Of a stretch of DNA of 64,000 nt, positions 29,673-39,978 are shown one piece after another; position 1 is the first letter of the stretch; every line of letters begins with the position of its first letter. The stretch spans positions 2,366,001 to 2,430,000 of the forward strand of contig NZ_CP034015.1 in assembly GCF_003855395.1 (NCBI RefSeq), written 5' to 3'. The notes under the pieces were generated by a model. That model saw only the letters and a list, made by a program, of their open reading frames with translations, made no database searches and was not told the origin of the DNA. Made by a program: the position numbers and the translations under genes. Source of the DNA: Shewanella livingstonensis. GTDB taxonomy: Bacteria > Pseudomonadota > Gammaproteobacteria > Enterobacterales > Shewanellaceae.

Positions 29673-32248
29673 TGACCACAGCCAAAGATAACGCCAGTGT
29701 AAAAAAACTGACTGCCAGATCCAGTCGCACTAATACTAAGGCGACCAGTAAAGCTAGCATTAAAGGCCCGAGTAAAGACAAAATTGCTGCAGCCTCCGAC
29801 GCTGACCAAGTGCTCAGCGTTCATGAGGATCCTTGTGAACCCTGTGACAGTTTATCTGCATCACTTGCCAGGCACATCCGTTATGGTTTGTGTCGAGACG
29901 AGCATGAACAACATGAGCTGTTTAATGCTGTAGCGCACAGCGTGAAAGAACAAATGCTCGATAACTGGCGACAAACGCGGATAAAAGACAATCAATATCA
30001 ACAAAAACAAGTGGCTTACTTGTCTCTTGAATTTTTGATGGGCCGAGCTTTAGGCAATGCATTACTGAGTCTAGACATGACCAATGATGCCCAACAAGTG
30101 TTAATCGACTATGCCACTAGCTTAGAAGAACTGGAGCAAGTTGAACAAGATGCCGGTCTTGGCAATGGCGGATTAGGCCGCTTAGCCGCGTGTTTTTTAG
30201 ACAGCTGCGCCAGTTTAGATCTACCGGTCACAGGTTATGGTATTCGGTATCAATACGGAATGTTTGCGCAAAAAATTGTTGATGGTTATCAAGTTGAGCG
30301 ACCAGACCGCTGGCTGCGTCATGGTAATCCATGGGAAGTGCGGATTGCCAATCGTATTGTGAGTGTTCCGTTTTTTGGTCATACCGAAACCTATGTCGAT
30401 AAGCAGGGGCACCGACATCATGTATGGGCCGATACGCAAAATGTGTTGGCCGTACCTTATGACATGCCTATTCCAGGGTTTAAAAATGGTCGGATCAATA
30501 CACTGCGATTATGGAAAGCTGAAGCGAATGACGAGTTTGATTTAGCAGAATTTAACGAAGGTGATTATGCCGAAGCGGTCGCCACAAAAAATTTAGCTGA
30601 ACAAATCACCATGGTGTTGTACCCAAATGACTCAAGCGTCAACGGCAAAGAATTACGCTTGAGGCAACAGTACTTTTTGTCGTCTGCCAGTTTACAAGAC
30701 TTGCTGGCTCGTTACGTCAGCCAATTTGGTGAAGACTTTAGCCAGTTTAGCGAGCATAACGTACTACAACTTAACGATACTCACCCTAGTATTGCAGTAC
30801 CTGAGCTAATGCGACTGTTGCTGGATAAATACAGTTTAACTTGGGACGCTGCATGGGCGATAACCCGTCAATCTATGGCGTATACCAACCATACGTTATT
30901 GCCTGAAGCGTTAGAGCGTTGGTCTGTGCCGATGATGAAAAATATGTTACCGCGAATTATTGAAATTATCTTCGAAATTAATGCCCGTTATTTAGAACAA
31001 GTGGCTCACCATTGGCCGGGAGATATTCAAAAGTTAGCCAGTATGTCAATTGTAGAAGAAGGCCCTGAGCAGCATATTCGCATGGCTTATTTAGCCATTG
31101 TTGCCAGTTTTTCAGTCAATGGGGTAGCAGGGTTGCACACTCAATTACTCAAACAAGGGCTGTTTAATGACTTTTACCAATTATGGCCCGACAAATTTAA
31201 TAACAAAACCAACGGTGTTACCCCAAGGCGTTGGCTTGCTCATTGTAATCCTAAATTATCGTCACTCATTTGTCGTCGTTTAGGTGATGAATGGATTAAC
31301 GATTTATCTCGCCTTACGGCATTAAATGCTTTTACCAATGATAAGGCGTTCGTTAAAGAATGGGCGCAAATAAAGATTGAAAATAAACAAGCCTTAAGCA
31401 CATTTGTAAAACAACAATGCGATGTCGATTTTGACCCCACAATGATGTTTGACGTGCAAGTGAAACGCATCCATGAATACAAACGCCAACTACTGAATAT
31501 CTTACATGTTATTCATTTATATCGCCGTATTCTCAATGGTGACACCCAGGATATGGTGCCACGTTGTGTATTGATTGGTGGTAAGGCTGCGCCAGGTTAC
31601 GCCATGGCGAAGCAAATTATTAAGTTGGCCAATAACGTCGCCCATATGGTCAATTCAGATCCGCTGGTCACGCCATTTTTACGCATGGCTTTCTTGCCCA
31701 ATTACAACGTCAGTGCCATGGAAAAAATTTGCCCGGGTACCGATTTATCTGAACAGATTTCAACAGCGGGTAAAGAAGCATCAGGCACCGGTAACATGAA
31801 ATTTATGATGAACGGCGCATTAACCATCGGCACATTGGATGGCGCTAATATCGAGATGCTTGAAGAGGTGGGGGATGATAATTTTTTCTTATTTGGTTTA
31901 GATGCTAACCAAGTTACTCAAGCGCGAATTCATTATCAGCCGCAACAGATTGTGGAACATTCAAAAGCCCTTAGTGGGGTAATGAGCATGTTGAAAAGTG
32001 GTCATTTTAATTTAGTTGAACCGGGTATTTTCGACGACATTATAGCCTCGATTATTGACCCTAACGACCAATGGATGACTGCTGCTGATTTTGACAGCTA
32101 TTACCTGGCACAAGAACAAGTAGCCAAAACCTATCTTGACCAAGATAGTTGGCAAAAAATAAGTATTCGAAACACCGCTGCCAGCGGACGTTTTTCAAGT
32201 GACAACACCATAGCGGGCTACCGTGATGAAATATGGATGAAACAGTAA
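29672..32248 (+). CDS. glgP: Glycogen/maltodextrin phosphorylase with an N-terminal extension
   Basis: PLP-dependent GT35 enzyme releasing glucose-1-phosphate from glycogen chain ends. ATG at 29672 overlaps the glgX stop (TGATG), with AGGAG six bases upstream. The PLP-binding lysine is in GTGNMKFMMNGAL. The phosphorylase active-site segments GNGGLGRLAACF and TNHTLLPEALE are present. At 858 residues it is about 40 longer than E. coli GlgP (815). The extra part is an N-terminal stretch of about 55 residues rich in Ser, Thr, Lys and Ala before the first conserved residues, probably disordered. Confidence 0.95.
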   Translation: MTTAKDNASVKKLTARSSRTNTKATSKASIKGPSKDKIAAASDADQVLSVHEDPCEPCDSLSASLARHIRYGLCRDEHEQHELFNAVAHSVKEQMLDNWRQTRIKDNQYQQKQVAYLSLEFLMGRALGNALLSLDMTNDAQQVLIDYATSLEELEQVEQDAGLGNGGLGRLAACFLDSCASLDLPVTGYGIRYQYGMFAQKIVDGYQVERPDRWLRHGNPWEVRIANRIVSVPFFGHTETYVDKQGHRHHVWADTQNVLAVPYDMPIPGFKNGRINTLRLWKAEANDEFDLAEFNEGDYAEAVATKNLAEQITMVLYPNDSSVNGKELRLRQQYFLSSASLQDLLARYVSQFGEDFSQFSEHNVLQLNDTHPSIAVPELMRLLLDKYSLTWDAAWAITRQSMAYTNHTLLPEALERWSVPMMKNMLPRIIEIIFEINARYLEQVAHHWPGDIQKLASMSIVEEGPEQHIRMAYLAIVASFSVNGVAGLHTQLLKQGLFNDFYQLWPDKFNNKTNGVTPRRWLAHCNPKLSSLICRRLGDEWINDLSRLTALNAFTNDKAFVKEWAQIKIENKQALSTFVKQQCDVDFDPTMMFDVQVKRIHEYKRQLLNILHVIHLYRRILNGDTQDMVPRCVLIGGKAAPGYAMAKQIIKLANNVAHMVNSDPLVTPFLRMAFLPNYNVSAMEKICPGTDLSEQISTAGKEASGTGNMKFMMNGALTIGTLDGANIEMLEEVGDDNFFLFGLDANQVTQARIHYQPQQIVEHSKALSGVMSMLKSGHFNLVEPGIFDDIIASIIDPNDQWMTAADFDSYYLAQEQVAKTYLDQDSWQKISIRNTAASGRFSSDNTIAGYRDEIWMKQ

Positions 32249-32310
32249 TACAGGGATAGCGGTGTGATGCCGCAAACAAGGTAAGTCATGGATCAATGCT
32301 TATTTATTGA

Positions 32311-32336
32311 TGGCTATATTAAATAGCCAAATGGAG
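32311..32336 (+). promoter_or_regulatory. glgC leader hairpin with adjacent GGA motif
   Basis: TGGCTAT (32311-32317) pairs with ATAGCCA (32323-32329) around ATTAA. The Shine-Dalgarno GGAG follows at 32333-32336. Another GGA lies at 32290-32292. In E. coli, CsrA represses glgC by binding GGA motifs at the ribosome site. A similar control here is inference. Confidence 0.35.
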
Positions 32337-32343
32337 TCTGCTT

Positions 32344-33606
32344 ATGAGTAATGTTCGTTATATTAGTAATTTAACTCGTGATACCTATGCGCTTATTTTA
32401 GCGGGTGGTCGAGGTTCTCGGTTATATGAATTAACCGACTGGCGCGCTAAACCCGCGCTGTATTTTGGGGGTAAATATCGCATTATCGATTTCCCGTTAT
32501 CTAATTGTATTAACTCAGGCATTCGCCGTGTAGGCGTAGTGACACAATATAAGTCTCACTCACTTATTCGACATGTTACTCGCGGCTGGGGCCATTTTAA
32601 AAAGGAGCTCGGGGAGTCGGTTGAAATTTTACCGGCATCACAGCAAACCTCGGGTAATTGGTATCAAGGCACTGCCGATGCGGTATTTCAAAATATCGAC
32701 ATTATTCGTCATGAAATTCCTAAATATGTAATGATTTTATCTGGCGATCATATTTATCGAATGGATTATGCAGGCTTGCTGGCAGCGCATGCAGAATCGG
32801 GCGCCGACATGACGGTGTGTTGTTTAGAAACGCCTATTGCAGAAGCCGCCGATGCTTTTGGGGTAATGGAAGTTGATAGTAGTAATCGGGTGATTGGTTT
32901 TGAAGAAAAGCCCGCCCAACCTAAGCCAACGCCAAATGACCCAGAAAAGTGTTTAGCCTCAATGGGCAACTATGTTTTTAATACTAAATTTTTGTTCGAA
33001 CAATTGAGAAAAGATGCCAATAACGAAAACTCAGATCGTGATTTTGGCAAAGACATCATTCCGGCAATTATTAAAACGCACAACGTGTTCGCGTTTCCTT
33101 TCACCACCTCAGTGTCTGACGAGCCAGCTTATTGGCGCGATGTGGGTACCTTAGATTCATTTTTTCAAGCAAATATGGAATTGTTGTCGCCGTCGCCAGC
33201 ATTGAATTTATATGATGCAAAATGGCCTATTTGGACCTATCAGGAACAGCTTCCACCGGCTAAATTTGTGTTTGATGATGATAATCGACGCGGTATGGCG
33301 GTTGATTCAATTATATCCGGCGGTTGTATTATCTCGGGTGCTAAAGTCAAGCGTAGCGTGTTGTTTGACGAAGTACGGGTGTGTTCGTATTCATTAGTTA
33401 AAGACTCAGTATTATTACCCGATGTAGTGGTATTGAAAAATTGTAAAATCCAAAATGCCATTTTAGATCGAGGTTGCATTATACCTGAGGGCATGGTGAT
33501 TGGTTATAATCATGATCATGACAGGGCGAGGGGCTTTAGGGTGTCGGAAAAAGGCATTACCTTAGTGACGCGTAAAATGTTGGGTTTAGCCGTTGGTTTT
33601 GAATAA
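32344..33606 (+). CDS. glgC: Glucose-1-phosphate adenylyltransferase
   Basis: Makes ADP-glucose from glucose-1-phosphate and ATP, the committed step of bacterial glycogen synthesis. At 420 residues it is close to E. coli (431). The nucleotide-binding loop is [15 protein letters not shown]. The pattern [15 protein letters not shown] and the catalytic aspartate in [10 protein letters not shown] are visible. The C-terminal part is a left-handed beta-helix of hexapeptide type. GGAG lies seven bases before the ATG. It starts 95 bases after glgP, the widest gap within the operon, leaving room for separate control. Confidence 0.96.
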   Translation: MSNVRYISNLTRDTYALILAGGRGSRLYELTDWRAKPALYFGGKYRIIDFPLSNCINSGIRRVGVVTQYKSHSLIRHVTRGWGHFKKELGESVEILPASQQTSGNWYQGTADAVFQNIDIIRHEIPKYVMILSGDHIYRMDYAGLLAAHAESGADMTVCCLETPIAEAADAFGVMEVDSSNRVIGFEEKPAQPKPTPNDPEKCLASMGNYVFNTKFLFEQLRKDANNENSDRDFGKDIIPAIIKTHNVFAFPFTTSVSDEPAYWRDVGTLDSFFQANMELLSPSPALNLYDAKWPIWTYQEQLPPAKFVFDDDNRRGMAVDSIISGGCIISGAKVKRSVLFDEVRVCSYSLVKDSVLLPDVVVLKNCKIQNAILDRGCIIPEGMVIGYNHDHDRARGFRVSEKGITLVTRKMLGLAVGFE

Positions 33607-33615
33607 GGATCATAA

Positions 33616-35391
33616 ATGACGCTTGTTAGGGTAAAACGAGTACTGCTGGTGGCAGCAGAAAACGATGCACTGCATGGCGCAAAAGTGGGTGGCATGGCGG
33701 ATGTTATCCGTGATTTGCCGCCAGCTTTGGCAGCTTGCAGCGTAATAGCCGATGTTGCTATGCCAAATTATGGCTTCTTAGCGCAACAATACCGTGCCGC
33801 GCATCTGGCAGATATTGAAGTTAATTTTGCCGGACAGCACCATACTGTAGCGGTTTACCGCTTGCCAAGACCTCAACATAAAGACGCAATAGTAAATGTG
33901 GCTCAAGATAAACGAGATGGCATGACAGCACAGATCTATTTATTTGATCATCCGCTGTTTAATCATCAAGGCAAAGTGTATTGCAGTGGTTCGGCCGACA
34001 GACCATTTGCACAAGATGCAACTAAGTTTGCTCTGTTCTCCTTGAGTGTTGCCACTTGTCTTGTGAATGAAGTATTACCTCGATTTGAGGTATTACATTT
34101 ACACGACTGGCACAGTGCAATGGTGGCTATGCTCCGTGGTTGTGTCGATGATTTTTGTGCACTAAAGGCCTTACCTTGTGTATTCACCATTCATAATTTG
34201 GCATTACAAGGGATCCGCCCTTTTAACGGTGATGATTCATCATTTTCCAGCTGGTTTCCGCAATACATGGGCACATTGAATGCGCTTGCCGATACCAGTA
34301 TTTTCGATCCACGTTATAACAATTGCATTAATCCGATGCGTATGGGAATTGTGCTCAGTGATAAAGTGCATTTAGTGTCACCCAGTTACGCACAAGAGGT
34401 GTTAATGCCATCGGATCACCACAAAGGCTTTTTTGGTGGCGAAGGCTTGGAAGCCGATTTGGTTGTTAAGTCTTTGCAAGGTCATTTGGTGGGGATCATT
34501 AATGGCTGCGTTTATGAAGATGTTGGCAATGCTCAGGTTAATAACGCCAATACTCAGGCTAATAGTACTCATCAAATGGGTAACACTTATCAAAATGAGT
34601 ATGCTCGATTACTGCTTCAAGCTGAAAATGCGGTGATTAAATGGCAAGCTAAAGCCGACAGTGTTAGTGTGCTCGATAGCATAGCATTGGCACGTATTAG
34701 TCAATATAAGCAGGCCTTGTTGAGTAAGAAACTACCTGATTTTGCGACAAATAAGCGTACACTCGATGAAGAAAAACAGCCATTTTTATTAACTTCAGTG
34801 GGCCGATTGACCGAGCAAAAAGTATTGATTTTGTTGCAACCTTTTACTGGAAGCCAGGCAGGCCAGGCTCCCCAGTATCATCCCTCTGCGACAACCGTGT
34901 TAGAGGCCATTCTTCAATCCCTTAAGCGGCAACAACCCAATGGTGTGTTTATGATGCTAGGTAGTGGTGATGTGCATATTGCCAAGGCCTTACAAGCAAC
35001 TGCGGCACGTTATGATAACTTTGTATTTCTACATGGTTATGATGAAGACTTATCTGAGCAACTTTATCAATTGGGCAATTTATTTTTAATGCCCAGTTCA
35101 TTTGAACCTTGCGGAATAAGTCAAATGCTGGCGATGCGGGCAGGTCAACCTTGCTTAGTGCATGGCGTGGGCGGACTTAATGATACGATTGACGATAATG
35201 TTACGGGTTGGGTGTTTAACGGGACAACGCTTGCTGCACAAGGTGAAGCTTTGGTTGCGCGTTTTACTCAGGTGGTCGAGTTATTTGGTAGCGATACTTG
35301 GGAGCAAGTGAAACAAAATGCCACCCAACAGCGATTTACCTGGGATGAGGTTGCTAAACAGTACATTGAAAAATTATATGTGAGCAATTAA
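33616..35391 (+). CDS. glgA: Glycogen synthase (ADP-glucose), long form
   Basis: GT5 enzyme that extends glycogen with ADP-glucose. The N-terminal ADP-glucose loop is KVGGMADV (about residues 25-32). HLHDWHSAM, FTIHNLALQG and the C-terminal SSFEPCGISQMLAMR are family signatures. At 591 residues it is about 110 longer than E. coli GlgA (477). Much of the excess lies in the middle: the usual ING(V)D segment reads INGCVYED and is followed by an Asn/Thr/Gln-rich stretch (about residues 305-325). A shorter extra piece lies near 415-430. The Shine-Dalgarno AAGGA overlaps the glgC stop. It is the last gene of the operon. Confidence 0.92.
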   Translation: MTLVRVKRVLLVAAENDALHGAKVGGMADVIRDLPPALAACSVIADVAMPNYGFLAQQYRAAHLADIEVNFAGQHHTVAVYRLPRPQHKDAIVNVAQDKRDGMTAQIYLFDHPLFNHQGKVYCSGSADRPFAQDATKFALFSLSVATCLVNEVLPRFEVLHLHDWHSAMVAMLRGCVDDFCALKALPCVFTIHNLALQGIRPFNGDDSSFSSWFPQYMGTLNALADTSIFDPRYNNCINPMRMGIVLSDKVHLVSPSYAQEVLMPSDHHKGFFGGEGLEADLVVKSLQGHLVGIINGCVYEDVGNAQVNNANTQANSTHQMGNTYQNEYARLLLQAENAVIKWQAKADSVSVLDSIALARISQYKQALLSKKLPDFATNKRTLDEEKQPFLLTSVGRLTEQKVLILLQPFTGSQAGQAPQYHPSATTVLEAILQSLKRQQPNGVFMMLGSGDVHIAKALQATAARYDNFVFLHGYDEDLSEQLYQLGNLFLMPSSFEPCGISQMLAMRAGQPCLVHGVGGLNDTIDDNVTGWVFNGTTLAAQGEALVARFTQVVELFGSDTWEQVKQNATQQRFTWDEVAKQYIEKLYVSN

Positions 35392-35483
35392 AGTCACTCA
35401 GTTAACTATAATACTTTGATTAATAGTATTAAACTGGATGTAAACAGGGCTTTGATCGGCCGTTAACGGTAAAGTTAGCCTGT

Positions 35484-35516
35484 AAAAAAGCCAATCAAAC
35501 ATGATTGGCTTTTTTG
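35484..35516. terminator. Terminator ending the glycogen operon
   Basis: AAAAAAGCCAATCA (35484-35497) pairs perfectly with TGATTGGCTTTTTT (35502-35515). It is symmetrical, so it can also end the convergent TonB receptor gene. Confidence 0.85.
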
Positions 35517-35604
35517 TCTTTTATCGACAACCTTTAGGCTAAATACATAATATCGATAAGCAGTATTGAGTCACAAGTGATGTTATTCAACACTGTCTCA
35601 GTTC

Positions 35605-37998
35605 CTAATAGGTGTAACGAAGATCCAAGTAATAGTAACCTCCGTTAAAGCCAAAAGGAGTATTGGTGAGCGGGTATACAAATATACCGTTAAAGTTATT
35701 ATCTTCTGGACGTTTTTCAGGATAGGTGTCAAACAGGTTTTGCACCCCTAAGGTTACCGCTAGGTTATCTGTTGCGCGGTAGCGAGTACTGAGATCGGTC
35801 GTCCATCTGTCGCCATACTCCACTTCACTTGACGAATAACCAACAGTGTATTCACCGAAATAGCTAAAACGTAAGTTGGTGGTGAAGTCATCATATTGAT
35901 GTGTAAAGCCAATATTAGCGGTGTTTTTAGGATTGGCTTCTGTCATACGCACAACTTCAATATTATCAAATAACTCGTCTTCTAATCCATTGAGGATCGA
36001 AGGCAAAGAAATGGATTCAATTTCTGTTTCTTTATAAGAGTACGCCAGGTTTGCCTGTAAATCGCCAAACTCGCCAAGGTCAATACCTTGAGTGATGACT
36101 AAGTCAACACCTTGGGTTTTAGTGTCAACAGCGTTCATAAAGAAGCGTGCAGAATCAGCATTGGTGCCTTCAAGAATCGCTGCAATAGCCGGTGAGCTTT
36201 CTTTGTCGATAGAGCCAGACAAAATAATGCGGTCATCTACATTAATTTCATAAGCATCTAAGGTCACGGCAAAACCATTATCGCCTGTGTAAACAATACC
36301 TGCGCTATAAGAATGCGACTCTTCTGCTTTGAGATCTGGAATACCAAGCTCTGTTCTAATCGGCGATAATTGATTAAACGTGCCAGATTCTCTTGGAATA
36401 AACTCACCCGTGACAGGATCTGGATCAAAAAAGGTCGATACGTTAGTAAAATAAAGCTGTTGTACACTTGGCGCTCGAAAACCGGTGTCGGTGGTTAATC
36501 GAAGTGCCACATTGTCTGTTAACTCATAACGGCCAGAAAGCTTCCAACTGGTGTTACTACCGAAATCTGAATAATCTTCATAACGAACAGCCGCTGCCCA
36601 ATAAAAGTCATCGGTGAGTTGGTTTTCAAGTTCGATATATAAACCAAGGTTTGTGCGGTCTTCATCTACTTCAGATTCTTTAGTGAAGCCACCAAATCCC
36701 TGACTACCACCAGATTTATCTTGATAATTGCCTTGAATATAAGACTCTTCTTGGCCTGCTTCAATTTGATAACCACTTTCGCGCCAGGTGACGCCCATTG
36801 CGACTAATAAGTCTGAGTTATTAGCAAAGTCGTAATAGGTTGACGCATCGACATTAAGATTAAGTTCGGTGGTAGACAATGTGCCTGCATCAAAGCTTGT
36901 TGGGCTAATAGGGCCAAGTGAAGCGTTAATGCTATTTTCAACATTGTATTCAAAGCTGTTGCTGCCAAAACCAGCAGATGAGTCAATTTGCCATTTACCC
37001 AGTTCAAACTCATAACCGGTAACTAAAGAGTAATCGATAATTTCAGGGCTAATTTGCGGTAAAAAACCGTCCGGATACACTTCTGGTATGTTGCGTGAAT
37101 CCAGTGCCCGACGATAAAAGGCTCCTGAACTTGAGTTGCGTTTACTCATACCACCAAAGGCATAAAGCTTACCATTGGACTCTAATCCTTGTTCAGCATT
37201 TAAAAACAGACCGTAGTTGTCATAATCGCTGTCGCCAACATGATGATTTTTGCGGTCAAATGATGCTTCGCGCGGATCAGGGCTGCCATCGGCTAATGTT
37301 GGATATTGTTGACGAGAGTCGAAGCCTGCTCGGTTGGTTGCGTTTTTCTGGTGCGCTTCAAGAGAAACGTTGACAAAACCTTCGTCACTGAAGCTAAAAC
37401 CTTGGTTAACGCCTAAACGAATTTGCTCGCCGTCACCTTCATAGGTTTGACCTACTTGAGCAGCAATACTGCCGCCTTCAGAGCTGTCTTTTAGGACGAC
37501 GTTGATGACGCCAGCAATAGCATCAGAACCATAAAGTGCAGAGGCACCATCACGTAAAATTTCAATTCGCTTAATGGCGGTCATTGGAATGGCATTCAAA
37601 TCAACATTTGATGAACCCTTACCTAACGTACCGGCTAAGTGAACTAATGCTGAACCATGGCGACGCTTACCGTTAACCAACACTAAGGTGTGATCGGGTG
37701 ACATGCCGCGAAGACTGGCTGGCCGTACAGCGTCACTGCCGTCGGTAATGGATGAAAAAGGAAAGCTATAACTTGGCGCTGCAAACTGTAATGCTTTAGC
37801 TGTTTCAGTAATACCCGTGGCTTCAAGTTGTTCAGAGGTAATAATATCAACAGGTGTAGCACTGTCAGTGGCGGTGCGAAGGGCGATACGCGAACCAATA
37901 ACCTGAATACGCTCTAGGTTTTGCGCATCTTGTGCCGCGATGGCTGCTGGCGTTGAAATACTGGCAACAATGGCCAAAGAAACGAGACTTTTATACAT
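35605..37998 (-). CDS. TonB-dependent outer-membrane receptor
   Basis: A 797-residue protein with a signal peptide (cleavage near AIAAQD), a plug domain (about 40-165, with SLRGMSPDHTLVLVNGKRRH) and a 22-strand-type barrel ending in an aromatic residue (DLRYTY). The start MYKSLVSLAIV at 37998 has AGGA six bases upstream. Substrate unknown. It lies next to the glycogen genes and the phosphoglucomutase, which would suit a glucan or oligosaccharide receptor. No SusD partner or transporter is adjacent, and no clear Fur box lies directly upstream. Family assignment is secure. Confidence 0.9.
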   Translation of the reverse strand: MYKSLVSLAIVASISTPAAIAAQDAQNLERIQVIGSRIALRTATDSATPVDIITSEQLEATGITETAKALQFAAPSYSFPFSSITDGSDAVRPASLRGMSPDHTLVLVNGKRRHGSALVHLAGTLGKGSSNVDLNAIPMTAIKRIEILRDGASALYGSDAIAGVINVVLKDSSEGGSIAAQVGQTYEGDGEQIRLGVNQGFSFSDEGFVNVSLEAHQKNATNRAGFDSRQQYPTLADGSPDPREASFDRKNHHVGDSDYDNYGLFLNAEQGLESNGKLYAFGGMSKRNSSSGAFYRRALDSRNIPEVYPDGFLPQISPEIIDYSLVTGYEFELGKWQIDSSAGFGSNSFEYNVENSINASLGPISPTSFDAGTLSTTELNLNVDASTYYDFANNSDLLVAMGVTWRESGYQIEAGQEESYIQGNYQDKSGGSQGFGGFTKESEVDEDRTNLGLYIELENQLTDDFYWAAAVRYEDYSDFGSNTSWKLSGRYELTDNVALRLTTDTGFRAPSVQQLYFTNVSTFFDPDPVTGEFIPRESGTFNQLSPIRTELGIPDLKAEESHSYSAGIVYTGDNGFAVTLDAYEINVDDRIILSGSIDKESSPAIAAILEGTNADSARFFMNAVDTKTQGVDLVITQGIDLGEFGDLQANLAYSYKETEIESISLPSILNGLEDELFDNIEVVRMTEANPKNTANIGFTHQYDDFTTNLRFSYFGEYTVGYSSSEVEYGDRWTTDLSTRYRATDNLAVTLGVQNLFDTYPEKRPEDNNFNGIFVYPLTNTPFGFNGGYYYLDLRYTY

Positions 37999-38164
37999 TA
38001 GCAATCCTGCGATAACGTTATAAGAAATTTTGTAACATTATAGAACATTTTTGCAGACGCTTAGATGGCTTTAACATAGGCTTAGTTAGTCCAATCAGTC
38101 ATATGTCATGACACTCTGGTCTAGTAGAACCCTCAATACAGGTATTGTATTTACAATTGCGCAC

Positions 38165-38200
38165 ATAAAAAACAAACGCCTGCTAGTAATAACAGGCGCT
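38165..38200 (-). terminator. Terminator after the phosphoglucomutase gene
   Basis: On the minus strand CGCCTG and CAGGCG form a stem around a 10-base loop, followed by TTTGTTTTTTATG. It lies 45 bases after the stop. Confidence 0.75.
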
Positions 38201-38244
38201 TAACAAGTGTATTGTCTATTAGTTATAATAGGTTAACGAGTCAG

Positions 38245-39966
38245 TTAGCTTGGTAAGCTCGCTTGATGGGACTTTATAAAAGCTGCCATGGCTTGTTCAG
38301 CGCGATCTTGTGCTGATGCCCAAGAGTCGGTATTTGTCATGGTTTCGACTATTTCGTAATAGCACTTAATTTTAGGTTCAGTGCCAGAAGGGCGCACAAT
38401 CACACGAGCGCCATTTGCTAAGACATAAATCAATACATCACTGCTGGGTAAATCAATGGCTTGTTTACTGCCATCAGCGCCAGTACGTTGCAAGGTTTTT
38501 AAATCATCAGTCGATACCACAGCAAACTCACCAATAGTAAGAGGTGGGTTTTCACGTAAATATGCGCCAATATTGGGGGTGTCCGGCTTAAGTGCAATAC
38601 TCACTTGTGCATTAAGATGAAATCCATGTTGGCGATAAATATGTTCTAATCTATCCCAGATAGTTTGCCCATTGGCAGCAAGTTCAGCGGTGAGTTGCGC
38701 AAAAGCGACAATGGCCGATAAACCATCCTTATCCCACACTAAGTTACCTATGGTGTAGCCCAGAGCTTCTTCATAAGCGAATAAAAACTGGTTATCTTGT
38801 TGATGCTGAGCAATACCGACGTTCATTAGCCATTTAAAGCCTGTTAACGTGGTATAGCTTTGGGCGCCAAATTCAGTGGCAATTTTAGATAACAGACTTG
38901 ATGACACTATGGTGGTGCCGTTAAGTTGTTGGTTTTTAGGGGCGTGGCTGAGTAAGTAATGACCAAATAAGACACCTACTTGATCGCCGGTTAACATTTT
39001 GTATTCGCCATCTGCAGTACGAACAGCAACAGCAAAACGGTCGGCATCAGGATCATTGGCGCAAGCGAGTGTCGCTTTGTGCTTTTTCGCTTCTGCAATC
39101 ACTAAATCCATCGCGCCTTTTTCTTCTGGATTGGGAAAGTTAACCGTTGGAAAATCGCCATCAGGCTCACGTTGCGCTGCCACTGAATACACCTGGGTAA
39201 ATCCTGCATCTTTCAACACGGTTTCAGCCATATCGGCGCCAACGCCATGCATTGCGGTATACGCTAAACTGACTTTATCTTGGCCACTGCGATATTGCAG
39301 TTCTTTGGCATTAAATATCCCTTGGCGATAGGCCTGGTAGAAATCGTCTTGTAACCACATCAGCTTTTGTTGTGCGATGGCGTCATCTAAGGCTAAAAAG
39401 GGGATCGCTTGGGTTGCTGCACGGGTAATTTGCGCCGCAATGCCGCTGTCGTGTGGTGGAATTATCTGTGCGCCATTTTCCCAATACACTTTATAACCAT
39501 TGTATTGTGGTGGGTTATGACTAGCCGTTACCACAATACCTGCAGCAGCATTAAGATGCTTTACCCCAAAAGCGACTAAAGGCGTGGCGGCAACCTTATG
39601 GGTTAAGTGCACGTTAATGCCCATTGCTGTTAATACACTGGCGGCATCGTGGGCAAAATCATACGAATCGTGACGACCGTCATAGCCGATCACCACACCG
39701 CGTTCAGCGGCATTACTTATCTGTTCAAGCAAATAAGCGCCAAGTCCCGCAGTGGTTTGGCGAATAACTAAACGGTTCATCGCCATTGGGCCAACGCCCA
39801 CTTCACCTCTTAGCCCCGCTGTTCCAAACGCTAAACGGCCTGCAAAGCGGGCAGCAAGCTCAGTTTCATTGCCTGAATCAATCAATGCTTGCAGTTGCGA
39901 GCGAGTATGGGGATCGGGATCGTTGTTAAGCCAGTGGTTGATTTGGTGTTGAAGATGGGTATTCAT
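38245..39966 (-). CDS. Phosphoglucomutase, PgcA/PGM2 type
   Basis: Alpha-D-phosphohexomutase of 573 residues interconverting glucose-1-P and glucose-6-P (possibly mannose phosphates). The active-site phosphoserine is in TASHNPPQYNGYKVYW. The metal loop is DPDADRFAV and the sugar-binding loop AYEEALGY. The phosphate loop RPSGTEPKIKCYYE is near the C-terminus. This is the PgcA/PGM2 pattern rather than E. coli Pgm. I chose ATG at 39966 because GAGG lies six bases upstream; ATG at 39978 is possible. It links the glycogen operon to central metabolism. A Fur-like sequence lies at 39979-39993. Confidence 0.92.
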   Translation of the reverse strand: MNTHLQHQINHWLNNDPDPHTRSQLQALIDSGNETELAARFAGRLAFGTAGLRGEVGVGPMAMNRLVIRQTTAGLGAYLLEQISNAAERGVVIGYDGRHDSYDFAHDAASVLTAMGINVHLTHKVAATPLVAFGVKHLNAAAGIVVTASHNPPQYNGYKVYWENGAQIIPPHDSGIAAQITRAATQAIPFLALDDAIAQQKLMWLQDDFYQAYRQGIFNAKELQYRSGQDKVSLAYTAMHGVGADMAETVLKDAGFTQVYSVAAQREPDGDFPTVNFPNPEEKGAMDLVIAEAKKHKATLACANDPDADRFAVAVRTADGEYKMLTGDQVGVLFGHYLLSHAPKNQQLNGTTIVSSSLLSKIATEFGAQSYTTLTGFKWLMNVGIAQHQQDNQFLFAYEEALGYTIGNLVWDKDGLSAIVAFAQLTAELAANGQTIWDRLEHIYRQHGFHLNAQVSIALKPDTPNIGAYLRENPPLTIGEFAVVSTDDLKTLQRTGADGSKQAIDLPSSDVLIYVLANGARVIVRPSGTEPKIKCYYEIVETMTNTDSWASAQDRAEQAMAAFIKSHQASLPS

Positions 39967-39978
39967 GAATAACCTCAT

